A stretch of 10,354 bases of DNA from Caldilineae bacterium (GTDB taxonomy: Bacteria > Chloroflexota > Anaerolineae > J102), in the NCBI GenBank assembly GCA_011176555.1, contig DUEF01000233.1:1-10354 (forward strand). Reading direction: 5' to 3'. The position numbers and the translations under genes are program-made. Below, one piece after another: positions 1 through 7,163 of the stretch (position 1 is the stretch's first letter; every line of letters begins with the position of its first letter). Under the pieces are notes generated by a model, which was given only the letters and a program-made list of their open reading frames with translations, did not search any database and was not told the origin of the DNA.

Positions 1-68
1 CGGTCAAGCGTGGTGCGATGGAACGTCATTCTGAGTGGTCGTCTAAGAATAAATAACTCCCTGCTTTA

Positions 69-143
69 CGTCATTTCGACGAGTGCAGCGAGGAGAAATC
101 TCCCTGCTTGCGAGAAGATGTCTCACTTCGCTTCGACATGACG
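69..143. repeat. Imperfect palindromic intergenic repeat unit
   Basis: The outer arms CGTCATTTCGA (69-79) and TCGACATGACG (133-143) are reverse complements at 10 of 11 positions. Inside lies a second small palindrome, GGAGA-AA-TCTCC (92-103). The wording 'gtcatttcgac...gaggagaaatctcc...cttcgacatgac' resembles a type of dispersed intergenic repeat that I recall from many environmental bacterial genomes; that resemblance is memory, not a search. No transposase or coding frame of substance is present. The short open frames crossing it have no start signals and no recognisable product. Confidence 0.6.
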
Positions 144-189
144 CGCTACAACAGAGGCGGGAAGTAAATGATGGACGGTTACCGAGTGA

Positions 190-272
190 AACGAAGCATA
201 TCCTGAGCGAAGCCGAAGGTAATCTCGTTGTTGACAAACGGAGAACCCTCACTCCGTTCAGAGAATGACATT
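190..272. repeat. Second intergenic repeat-like unit with small hairpin
   Basis: This stretch contains 'cctgagcgaagccgaagg' and ends in 'ctccgttcagagaatgac', which read like fragments of the same style of repeat as the unit at 69-143 ('attctgagcgaagcgaag' type words). It holds a 7-bp hairpin, AACGGAG (237-243) and CTCCGTT (252-258), with an 8-base loop. The boundaries are approximate. No protein-coding evidence was seen. Confidence 0.4.
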
Positions 273-304
273 TGCCTCATTCCAGACTTGACTGAGTGCT
301 TTTT

Positions 305-341
305 AAACGGTGACGACATCCCTCGTCGCCGTTTTCTTTTT
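305..341 (+). terminator. Intrinsic terminator
   Basis: The stem ACGGTGACGA (307-316) pairs with TCGTCGCCGT (323-332) over ten base pairs, one of them a G-U wobble. The loop is 6 bases (CATCCC), and the tract TTTCTTTTT follows at 333-341. Two more A-T pairs can extend the stem outward. The T tract lies only on the + strand exit side, so it should end transcription entering from a gene left of this window. It also insulates the gene at 555 from read-through. Confidence 0.8.
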
Positions 342-554
342 ACCGCTATTGCGGGCGGAACGACGGTAGGCCGGGCAATAATGGATATCAACCTTAAAAA
401 TAGTTTACAGTCCTAATCATAGAAGATTCGACGTCATAACAAGATAGAACCCCAAACGCTCCACCCATTGTCTGAATCCCGACCATTCCCGTCACCTCCA
501 CGTCCACACCGCCACCGCATAACCAACAACGCCTTCCAGACGCTGGAGCCACAC
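342..554. other. Non-coding leader region before the first gene
   Basis: No coding region is supported here. The stretch from about 377 to 450 is richer in A and T than the genes and is the likely place for a promoter of the following gene. I could not find a -35/-10 pair with good spacing; TTTACA at 404-409 has no matching -10 box. An in-frame TTG at 468 would lengthen the next protein by 29 residues, but that extension is Pro/Arg/His-rich and would hide the signal peptide. Confidence 0.5.
545..548 (+). promoter_or_regulatory. Ribosome binding site deciding the ATG at 555
   Basis: GGAG at 545-548 sits 6 bases before the ATG at 555, an ideal Shine-Dalgarno distance. It supports this start over the longer TTG option at 468. 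Confidence 0.7.
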
Positions 555-2090
555 ATGCGACGCATGATCATCACCGCCACCATTGCCCTGCTGCTACTCT
601 CGCCAATGCCAACGCTCTCGGCGAGACAAAAGCTCGAGCGAAAACCATCGGTGGGGACAGCAGCGAAGCTGGGGCCAGAGGAACAGCCCCCACGCCAAAA
701 CAACCAGGCCTGGTTGCCGTTAGTGCAAATGCCCCAATCGGCGCCACCGCCAAACCTGGCAGAATTAATCACCCCCGGCTTCGATTACGCCACCTGGTAC
801 GAAGCGGAGACGGGCTATGCCGGAAACCCCGAGTACTTCGGCGCATACGCCCTGACGCCGGTCGGGGATACGCTCTATCTCGGCTTCGGCACCGCCCGGC
901 CGGCAGAAGACGGCAACAACGGCGCCCTTTTCGCCAGCACCGACGCCATCACCGTCACCGCCATTTCCCCCCTCGACGAACAGGGCTTCATCGGCATGAC
1001 GCCCCACAACGGCGTGATCTACATCCCCGGCGCCGATCCGACCGACAGAGGGCCTGACCACCAGTGGGATTGGGGCAACACCTACGTCTATTCCCCGCCG
1101 GATGATTTCACCAAACACCGCAACCTGCCCAATGTCATCCACACCTGGGGTTTGTGGCATCACCCCACCCAAGATCGCCTCTACGCCGCCGTTAGCTCGC
1201 ACCAGGGCGATTACAAAACCTGGAGCGGCGAGATCTTCGTCAGCGCTGACCAGGGAAACAGCTGGGCGCGCCTGGCCGATCGGGATGATGGCGTCGGCGA
1301 ATATCGCACCTACGACATCACCGGCCTCGGCGGCAAACTCTACGCCACCTGGAACGACGTCTACCAGGAGCCATGCGGCCTCGCCCAAAGCGACAACGAG
1401 GGCAATACCTGGACCCGGCTACCGGCTTTCGCCAGCCAGACCGCCTGCCGCACCCGACTATTCGTCTATGCCAACCGCCTTCTGGCCCTCTCCTTCGACC
1501 GCACCGAACTGCTGGCGCTCGATACCGATAGCACAGTCACCACGCACAGCTTCCCCGACTTCAGCGTCAAAACCTGGGCCTACAACTACCTGGCCGAAGA
1601 TAGCGCCGGACGGATTTACACCATCACAGAAGATGGGCGGGTGATGCGCACCGCCAACCTGAACGCCTGGGAAACCCTCGTCTCCGGCGACCGCGCCTTC
1701 ATCACCATCGCCTACTGGCCCGAGAAGGATTGGATCGTGCTGGCGGACCGGGGGCGGGACTACGCCAATCTCTGGAAGATCGATTTGTCCTCCGTCGCGG
1801 CCTTCACCCCGCCTCCTACCCCGGCTGTCGCCATCCAACAGCACGCCGATTTCGTCACCCTCGACTGGCCCGACAGCACCGGAGCATACCGGGTCTACCG
1901 CAGTGAATCGCCCTATTTCACCTCGCATCTGTCGAATCTCCGGGACCAACCCACGCAAGCGACCATCGACATGCCGCTGATCGCAGACGAAAATCACTTC
2001 TACCTGGTGCGATCAAAGGATGCCAGCGCCAACCTTTCGTTGCCATCCAACCGCACCGGCGTCTTCCACTTTGCCCTGGTCCCAGGCTAG
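555..2090 (+). CDS. Exported beta-propeller-like protein with Asp-boxes and Fn3-like C-terminal module
   Basis: The protein has 511 residues counted from the ATG, which is chosen for its GGAG site and because a clean Sec signal peptide begins there. That peptide has Arg-Arg near the N-terminus, a hydrophobic core and likely cleavage after Ala23 (LSA). Two Asp-box (BNR) motifs of the form S-x-[DN]-x-G-x-[ST]-W lie at residues 230-237 and 279-286. Asp-boxes mark the blade turns of sialidase-like and related beta-propellers, and the regular Gly/Trp-rich strands across residues 70-415 fit such a fold. I see no convincing sialidase catalytic set, so an enzyme activity should not be assumed. From about residue 417 to the end there is a Fn3-like module (YRVYRSESPYF ... 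SNRTGVFHFALVPG, then stop) whose tail matches that of the next protein. The next gene starts 41 bases later, suggesting co-transcription. It is probably an extracellular or wall-associated protein of unknown substrate. Confidence 0.8.
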   Translation: MRRMIITATIALLLLSPMPTLSARQKLERKPSVGTAAKLGPEEQPPRQNNQAWLPLVQMPQSAPPPNLAELITPGFDYATWYEAETGYAGNPEYFGAYALTPVGDTLYLGFGTARPAEDGNNGALFASTDAITVTAISPLDEQGFIGMTPHNGVIYIPGADPTDRGPDHQWDWGNTYVYSPPDDFTKHRNLPNVIHTWGLWHHPTQDRLYAAVSSHQGDYKTWSGEIFVSADQGNSWARLADRDDGVGEYRTYDITGLGGKLYATWNDVYQEPCGLAQSDNEGNTWTRLPAFASQTACRTRLFVYANRLLALSFDRTELLALDTDSTVTTHSFPDFSVKTWAYNYLAEDSAGRIYTITEDGRVMRTANLNAWETLVSGDRAFITIAYWPEKDWIVLADRGRDYANLWKIDLSSVAAFTPPPTPAVAIQQHADFVTLDWPDSTGAYRVYRSESPYFTSHLSNLRDQPTQATIDMPLIADENHFYLVRSKDASANLSLPSNRTGVFHFALVPG

Positions 2091-2131
2091 CGGCGGCGTC
2101 GGTCACCTCACAGAAGTTGTTTCGAGCTCTC

Positions 2132-3409
2132 ATGAATACGAAATTCGATCTAAAACATGCATTCAGGCTATCTGTGCTGGTCACCATCGCTGTTCTCTTT
2201 GTGGCGCTTCTCCCCCAACTGGTTCTGGCTCAGCCCTCTTCTGTCCCCCAGCATCTGCAAACCACAACCCCCATCCCCACACCCAACCGCCTGCCCCCAC
2301 CCCTTTTTGCCAGCGCGCCCGCCGCAGAACTGGCCTTACCACCAGAGCGCGGGCAAACATCCAGCCAGGCCACACCCACCTTCGAAGACGACATCGCCGC
2401 TCTGGTCAACCAGGAGCGCTGGGACAATGGCAATCTGCCGCCCCTGAAGCATGAGAGCATTCTTCACTCGGTGGCGCACGACCACAGCGTCGACATGGCG
2501 GAAGATGACTACGTCATGCACTGCGATCCCGACACCGGCCTGGAGCCGTGGGACCGCATGACAAACGCCGGATACGACTGGAATTACGCCGGAGAAAACA
2601 TCGCCGCGGGCTACGACTCGCCCGAGGCGGTCATGAACGCCTGGATGAACAGCAGCGGGCATCGCAGCAACATCCTTTCCACCGACTTCCGGGAGCTTGG
2701 CGCCGGTTACTACTACCAGGCCGGGGATCAGGGCAATGTACGCCAGACATCCAGCGGCGGCTGCACGCCCGACAGTTTCAACAACGGCCCCTACTACCAC
2801 TACTGGACGCAGGACTTCGGCAAGCGCAACACAGTCTACCCCCTGGTCATCGAGCGAGAAGCGTTCGCGACCGACACCATTCACGTGCAACTTTATGTCT
2901 ACGGGCCGAGTGATGCCCAGCAGATGCGCTTCCGCAATGAAGCTGGGGCCTGGTCCGCCTGGGAGTCTTTCGCCAACGCTAAGGCCTGGACACTGAGCCC
3001 GGGCAACGGCGCTAAAACCGTCCATGTCGAAGTCTCGACCGGCTCCACCACCTACGCCAACAGTGATGACATCCTCCTTGACGCCCCGCCGCCGGTGGAG
3101 CCGCCGGTCACCATCACGGAAAACATCTACATCACCCTCGTCTGGGATCACTACGACCAGAATATCTCCTACGATGTCTATCGCGGCGATAGCGCTCCCT
3201 ATTTCGCGCCCGGGGATGGGAGTGATGAACACATCGCCAGCGAGATCCCGCCACCCGCCACCGGAACCACGGTGGAATTCGACGACACGACGGCTTTGCC
3301 GTCAAGCGATTACTTCTACCAGGTGCAGGCGTTGGGCGGCGATGACGTAAGCCGGGCCACAAGCAACCGGGTCGGGCGCATGGTTTTCGCCCTGACGCCA
3401 GGGGATTAG
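2132..3409 (+). CDS. Exported CAP/SCP-domain protein with Fn3-like C-terminal module
   Basis: The protein has 425 residues from the ATG at 2132; a TTG 15 bases upstream would add only five residues. A Sec signal peptide runs to about Ala33 (LVLA). A Pro-rich linker leads into a CAP (SCP/PR-1-like, YkwD-type) domain at about residues 84-230. The family's surface-cleft residues are present: His130 (VMHCDP), Glu155 (AGENIA), His177 (SGHRSNIL) and Glu188 (RELGAGY). The domain closes with YWTQDFG. Cys131 and Cys211 could form a disulfide. Residues 231-316 form an all-beta module with MRFRNEAGAWSAWE and WTLSPGNGAKTV, a pattern I recall from many large secreted bacterial proteins. The rest is a Fn3-like module ending SNRVGRMVFALTPGD. 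Bacterial CAP proteins are secreted and their biochemical role is mostly unclear. The weak upstream GAG (2124-2126) and 41-base spacing suggest expression together with the preceding gene. Confidence 0.88.
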   Translation: MNTKFDLKHAFRLSVLVTIAVLFVALLPQLVLAQPSSVPQHLQTTTPIPTPNRLPPPLFASAPAAELALPPERGQTSSQATPTFEDDIAALVNQERWDNGNLPPLKHESILHSVAHDHSVDMAEDDYVMHCDPDTGLEPWDRMTNAGYDWNYAGENIAAGYDSPEAVMNAWMNSSGHRSNILSTDFRELGAGYYYQAGDQGNVRQTSSGGCTPDSFNNGPYYHYWTQDFGKRNTVYPLVIEREAFATDTIHVQLYVYGPSDAQQMRFRNEAGAWSAWESFANAKAWTLSPGNGAKTVHVEVSTGSTTYANSDDILLDAPPPVEPPVTITENIYITLVWDHYDQNISYDVYRGDSAPYFAPGDGSDEHIASEIPPPATGTTVEFDDTTALPSSDYFYQVQALGGDDVSRATSNRVGRMVFALTPGD

Positions 3410-3423
3410 GCGCGTCTAACCAA

Positions 3424-3489
3424 GACCTCCGGGAGGTGGCCGCAAACCATCCGTGTGGACAAATATGTGATGGCCACCTCCCGGAGGTC
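3424..3489. repeat. 66-base inverted repeat with perfect 18-base arms
   Basis: The left arm GACCTCCGGGAGGTGGCC (3424-3441) and right arm GGCCACCTCCCGGAGGTC (3472-3489) are exact reverse complements, with a 30-base spacer. Each arm is itself palindromic (ACCTCC-G-GGAGGT), so four nested copies of the same hexamer occur. The element begins 14 bases after the stop of the CAP-domain gene and ends 71 bases before the ATG of the exporter gene. In RNA it would form a very stable stem-loop. No T tract follows, so it is not a classic intrinsic terminator. It may cap the 3' end of the upstream transcript, or be a non-autonomous mobile repeat (REP/MITE-like). No clear target-site duplication was seen. 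Confidence 0.85.
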
Positions 3490-3522
3490 ACGCTTAAAAT
3501 CGAAAAGGGCAGTGCGCCTAAT

Positions 3523-3552
3523 TTGGATGAACCTCTTCATGCAGATTACAAT
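3523..3552 (+). promoter_or_regulatory. Candidate promoter giving a leaderless exporter mRNA
   Basis: TTGGAT (3523-3528) and TACAAT (3547-3552) are separated by 18 bases. The -10 box matches TATAAT at five of six positions; the -35 box is weak (three of six). Transcription would start around 3559-3561, right at the ATG at 3561. The absence of any Shine-Dalgarno sequence before that ATG agrees with a leaderless message. This is prediction from sequence only. Confidence 0.4.
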
Positions 3553-3560
3553 CATGGTTG

Positions 3561-5324
3561 ATGACAGCGCTCAACCCCACCGCCGAATTCACCCTCCCTC
3601 AACGCCATCGCACCAATCGTAAAGGCGCTGTACGCTGGTTGATTTCACACGCCCTCCGTCACTGGCCCCTGTGGATCGTTATGATTGTGGGGGCGTTCAG
3701 CAACGCGGCGCTGGCGGCTGCCATCCCCGTGCTCATCGGCCAGGCCTTCGACGGCATTCTGGCGCAGCCGCCGCAGATGACGATTCTGCTGCGCTCGGCG
3801 TTGCTGATCCTGATCTCGCAATTGCTGCGCAGCATCCTGCAACTGGGGCGAAATTTCAGCGCCGAGCTGGTCGGCCAGCGCACCGAGCGGGATATTCGGG
3901 ACGAACTTTACGTCAGCTTGTTGGGCAAGAGCATGACCTTTCACAGTCTGCAACCGGTGGGCGACACGATGGCCCGGGCCACGAACGATGTGCGGGAGAT
4001 CAACCTGATGTTCAATCCCGGCGTCAATCTGGTCGTCGGCTCCGCCGGTTTCCTGATCATGCCCCTGCTGGCCGCCCCGCGCTACAACCCGGCCCTGATG
4101 CTTGTCCCGGCCCTCTACATCCTGTTCTACATCTTCGCTCTGGCCCAATACCTGCACGAATTGCAACCGATCACGCGTCAGGTGCGAGGGAGTTTCGGCG
4201 ACATGAACTCCCGCCTGGCCGAAGCTATCGATGGCATCGAAACCGTGAAAGGAGCGGCGCAGGAAGAAGCCGAGGTGTCTCGTTTTGGCGGCAAGGCCCG
4301 TCGTTTTCGTGATGCGTTCGTTCACCAGGGAGATGTCGAAGCTCGTTTCCTGCCTCTGCTGTTGCTCGGCCTGGCGAACGCTTTTGGCTTCGTGCACGCC
4401 GTCTTTCTCTACCGGCAGGGCCACCTGGCCATCGGCGACATCGTGGCCTACATGGGCTTGCTGCAATTACTGGGCTTCCCGACCTTTGTCTCCCTGTTCG
4501 CCTACTCGCAGGTCAGTTCGGGCGTCTCCGCCGCTCGCCGCATCCTCGAACTGATCAACAGCAAAACGAATCTCGATGAGAATGTCACCGGGATAACCAA
4601 GGTGATGGAAGGAAACGTCGAATTCGAGGGCGTTTCCTTTTCCTACGGTGACGAAAATCCGGCTCTACAAGAAATCAGTTTTAGCGTGGCCCCGGGCCAA
4701 ACGGTCGCCATTGTCGGCCAGACCGGCTCCGGGAAGACGTCGCTGGCCAAGCTCATCAACCGCACTTACGACGTGAGCGCTGGCCGGGTGTTGGTGGATG
4801 GCGTGGATGTGCGAGACTGGCATCTGGAATCGCTGCGCCAGCAAATCTCCATCATCGAGCAAGACATCTTCCTGTTCTCGCGCAGCGTCGCCGACAATAT
4901 CGCCTTTGGCAGGCCGGACGCCAGCCGGGCGGAGATCGAGGCGGCGGCGCGAGCGGCGCAAGCGCATGAGTTCATCCTGGGCTTTACGGATGGCTACGAC
5001 ACGGTGATCGGCGAACGGGGCGTCACCCTGTCCGGGGGGCAGCGACAACGCCTGGCTCTGGCCCGCGCCTTCCTCACTGACCCGCACATTCTCATTCTCG
5101 ACGACTCCACCAGCGCCATCGACAGCGCCACCGAAGACAAAATCCAGCGCGCCATCGACGCCGCCGCCCGCGGTCGCACCACCTTCATCATCACCCACCG
5201 CCTCTCCCAGATTCGCTGGGCCGATCTCGTGATCGTGCTGCGCAAAGGCCGTATCGACGCCATCGGCAACCACGAAGAACTCCTGCAAACGTCCGAGGCA
5301 TACCAACGCATTTTTGCTGAATAG
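3561..5324 (+). CDS. ABC exporter half-transporter, degenerate-site subunit
   Basis: The 587-residue protein fuses a six-helix membrane domain to an ATPase domain. Likely helices lie near residues 36-58, 76-96, 153-171, 177-196, 262-284 and 291-316. The nucleotide-binding domain spans about 350-587: Walker A GQTGSGKT at 386-393 (Lys392), Q-loop Gln434, signature LSGGQ at 490-494, Walker B ILILDD at 510-515, and H-loop His546. The residue after the Walker B Asp is Asp515 instead of the catalytic Glu (LDDSTSAID). Known heterodimeric exporters such as BmrC/BmrD and TM287/TM288 carry this same change in one subunit. With the next gene only 5 bases downstream, the two products almost certainly form one heterodimer in the cytoplasmic membrane. 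The substrate cannot be read from sequence; drugs, lipids or peptides are all possible. The start is the ATG directly after a TTG at 3558; no Shine-Dalgarno site is visible. Confidence 0.93.
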   Translation: MTALNPTAEFTLPQRHRTNRKGAVRWLISHALRHWPLWIVMIVGAFSNAALAAAIPVLIGQAFDGILAQPPQMTILLRSALLILISQLLRSILQLGRNFSAELVGQRTERDIRDELYVSLLGKSMTFHSLQPVGDTMARATNDVREINLMFNPGVNLVVGSAGFLIMPLLAAPRYNPALMLVPALYILFYIFALAQYLHELQPITRQVRGSFGDMNSRLAEAIDGIETVKGAAQEEAEVSRFGGKARRFRDAFVHQGDVEARFLPLLLLGLANAFGFVHAVFLYRQGHLAIGDIVAYMGLLQLLGFPTFVSLFAYSQVSSGVSAARRILELINSKTNLDENVTGITKVMEGNVEFEGVSFSYGDENPALQEISFSVAPGQTVAIVGQTGSGKTSLAKLINRTYDVSAGRVLVDGVDVRDWHLESLRQQISIIEQDIFLFSRSVADNIAFGRPDASRAEIEAAARAAQAHEFILGFTDGYDTVIGERGVTLSGGQRQRLALARAFLTDPHILILDDSTSAIDSATEDKIQRAIDAAARGRTTFIITHRLSQIRWADLVIVLRKGRIDAIGNHEELLQTSEAYQRIFAE

Positions 5325-5329
5325 CCGCT

Positions 5330-7132
5330 ATGGGTTTCTTCTCCAACATCGACCTCGAAGCGTATGACCGCCAGTACAGCGACCGCGAACTGGCCCTGGG
5401 CATGGCTGCTTACTTCAAGCCCCATGCCCGGCGCATCGCGCTCATCGCCCTTTTGCTGACTGTCATCGGCCTGTCAGCGGCCGCCCTGCCCATCCTCGTG
5501 GCCCACGGAGTCAATCTGTTGGAAACCGACGCCTCCGCCACCACCATCATTCTGCTGGCGCTGGGAGTTCTGGCCTCGGGCGTGATCGTATGGGGCGCCA
5601 ACTGGTGGCGTCGCCGTCTCACCGCCCGCACCCTCGGCGACGTGGTGCTGACCCTGCGCACCGACGCCTTCACCGCGGCCGTCGAGCAGGACATGTCCTT
5701 TTACGACACCTTTTCATCCGGTCGCATCGTTTCCCGCATCACCTCAGACACCAAGGACTTCGGCGATGTCGTCACCCTGATCACCGATATCCTCTCGCAA
5801 TTGGTCCAGGCCGCTATCCTGGCCGTCGTTCTGATCAGCATCGAGTGGCGTCTGGCCCTGGCGGTCTTCCTGTTCCTCCCCATCCTCTTCCTGGCCGCCA
5901 GCTCGCTACGCAAATTGATGCGCCGCTACACCCGCCTGGGCATGAGGGCGATGGCAACCGTCAACGCCAACATCATGGAAAGCATTGGCGGCATCGCTGT
6001 AGCCAAAAACTATCGCCAGGAGGCGACCATCTACCACGAGTTCGATCAGGCAAACGCCACCTCCTACAACGTCAACGTCCGCAGAGGCTTCGTGCTGGCC
6101 CTGGTCTTCCCCGTGCTCAACGCCCTGGGCGGGATCGGCACCGCCATTCTGGTCTATCTGGGCGGGCTGGGCGTGGTCAATGCCCTGATCAGCGCCGGAG
6201 CCTGGTATCTATTTCTCTCCAGCCTCGACCGCTTCTTCTTCCCCATCCTGAACCTGGCGGCCTTCTCCGCCCAGGTGCAGGCCGGTCTTTCCGCCGCCGA
6301 ACGCATCTTTGCCTTGATCGAGTCGGAGCCCAGCGTTGTGCAGACCGACGACCTCGCGCCCCCGCCGCTGCAGGGCGATATTCAGTTCGATAACGTCTGT
6401 TTCCAATACACAAAAAAAGAACCCGTTCTCGAACGATTTGACTTGCACATCCATCCCGGCGAAAATGTGGCCCTGGTTGGCCACACTGGCGCGGGCAAAT
6501 CCTCTATCGCCCGACTCATCGCTCGTTTCTACGAGTTCCAGAATGGACAGATTCTGGTCGATAGCCAGGACATCCGCAGTTTCGACCTCACCGCCTATCG
6601 CAGCCAGCTGGGAATCGTCTCGCAATTGCCCTTCCTCTTCGCCGGCACGGTCGCCGAAAATATCCGCTATGCCCGTGAGGACGCCACAGATCAGGAAATC
6701 CTGGATCTGGCCAGGCAGATCGGAGATGGAGAATGGTTGGAGACGCTACCCCACGGTCTGGCCACCGAGGTGGGCGAGCGAGGTGGACGCCTATCCATGG
6801 GCCAGCGCCAACTGGTCGCCCTGATGCGGGTGCTGGTGCAAGATCCCGCCATCTTCATCCTGGACGAAGCCACAGCCAGTATCGATCCCTTCACCGAATG
6901 GCAGATTCAACAGGCGCTGAACTTGATATTGGCCCGCAGCACCAGCATCCTTATCGCCCACCGCCTCTCCACCGTCAAGGCCGCCGACCGCATCCTGGTC
7001 CTGGACCACGGCCAGATCATCGAAGAAGGCGATCACGACGCCCTCCTGACCCAAGGCGGCCATTACGCCACGCTCTACAACACCTATTTCCGGCATCAGA
7101 GCCTGGCCTATATCGAGCAGGCCCGGCGCTGA
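5330..7132 (+). CDS. ABC exporter half-transporter, catalytic-Glu subunit
   Basis: The 600-residue partner of the preceding subunit has a six-helix membrane domain (helices near 35-57, 71-90, 150-171, 173-191, 255-280 and 283-305) followed by an ATPase domain from about residue 345. Motifs: Walker A GHTGAGKS at 384-391 (Lys390), Q-loop Gln432, signature LSMGQ at 488-492, Walker B IFILDE at 508-513 with the catalytic Glu513, and H-loop His544. The signature deviates from LSGGQ at the third position. In the dimer, this LSMGQ would face the Walker motifs of the first subunit (which has Asp515), forming the degenerate site, while Glu513 would face the normal LSGGQ. The gene begins 5 bases after the previous stop, so translation is probably coupled. 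The last 17 codons and stop (7079-7132) are repeated as an orphan copy downstream. Confidence 0.94.
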   Translation: MGFFSNIDLEAYDRQYSDRELALGMAAYFKPHARRIALIALLLTVIGLSAAALPILVAHGVNLLETDASATTIILLALGVLASGVIVWGANWWRRRLTARTLGDVVLTLRTDAFTAAVEQDMSFYDTFSSGRIVSRITSDTKDFGDVVTLITDILSQLVQAAILAVVLISIEWRLALAVFLFLPILFLAASSLRKLMRRYTRLGMRAMATVNANIMESIGGIAVAKNYRQEATIYHEFDQANATSYNVNVRRGFVLALVFPVLNALGGIGTAILVYLGGLGVVNALISAGAWYLFLSSLDRFFFPILNLAAFSAQVQAGLSAAERIFALIESEPSVVQTDDLAPPPLQGDIQFDNVCFQYTKKEPVLERFDLHIHPGENVALVGHTGAGKSSIARLIARFYEFQNGQILVDSQDIRSFDLTAYRSQLGIVSQLPFLFAGTVAENIRYAREDATDQEILDLARQIGDGEWLETLPHGLATEVGERGGRLSMGQRQLVALMRVLVQDPAIFILDEATASIDPFTEWQIQQALNLILARSTSILIAHRLSTVKAADRILVLDHGQIIEEGDHDALLTQGGHYATLYNTYFRHQSLAYIEQARR

Positions 7133-7163
7133 TCACCCATCTTCTCCACCGGTGGTGTTGTCC

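Noticed and set aside
83..416. Short open frames in the repeat region
   Set aside because: They fall in palindromic repeats or cross the terminator at 305-341, have no ribosome site and no recognisable product.
468..554. TTG at 468 as the start of the propeller gene
   Set aside because: It adds a Pro/Arg/His-rich stretch before a normal signal peptide and has no ribosome site, whereas the ATG at 555 has GGAG at the right distance.
765..1388. 207-codon open frame on the - strand inside the propeller gene
   Set aside because: Shadow frame of the + strand gene, with biased Gly/Val/Ala composition.
2336..3232. 298-codon open frame on the - strand inside the CAP-domain gene
   Set aside because: Antisense shadow of a well-supported gene; Val/Gly-rich with no recognisable motif or ribosome site.
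3424..3489. Inverted repeat read as a minimal CRISPR unit or an IS end pair
   Set aside because: There is only one pair of inverted arms, no direct repeats with spacers, no transposase gene within it and no clear target-site duplication.
7146..7155. Perfect palindrome CCACCGGTGG between the exporter gene and the orphan tail copy
   Set aside because: It is short, without loop or T tract, so not a terminator; an operator is possible but a 10-base palindrome in GC-rich DNA is not strong evidence.
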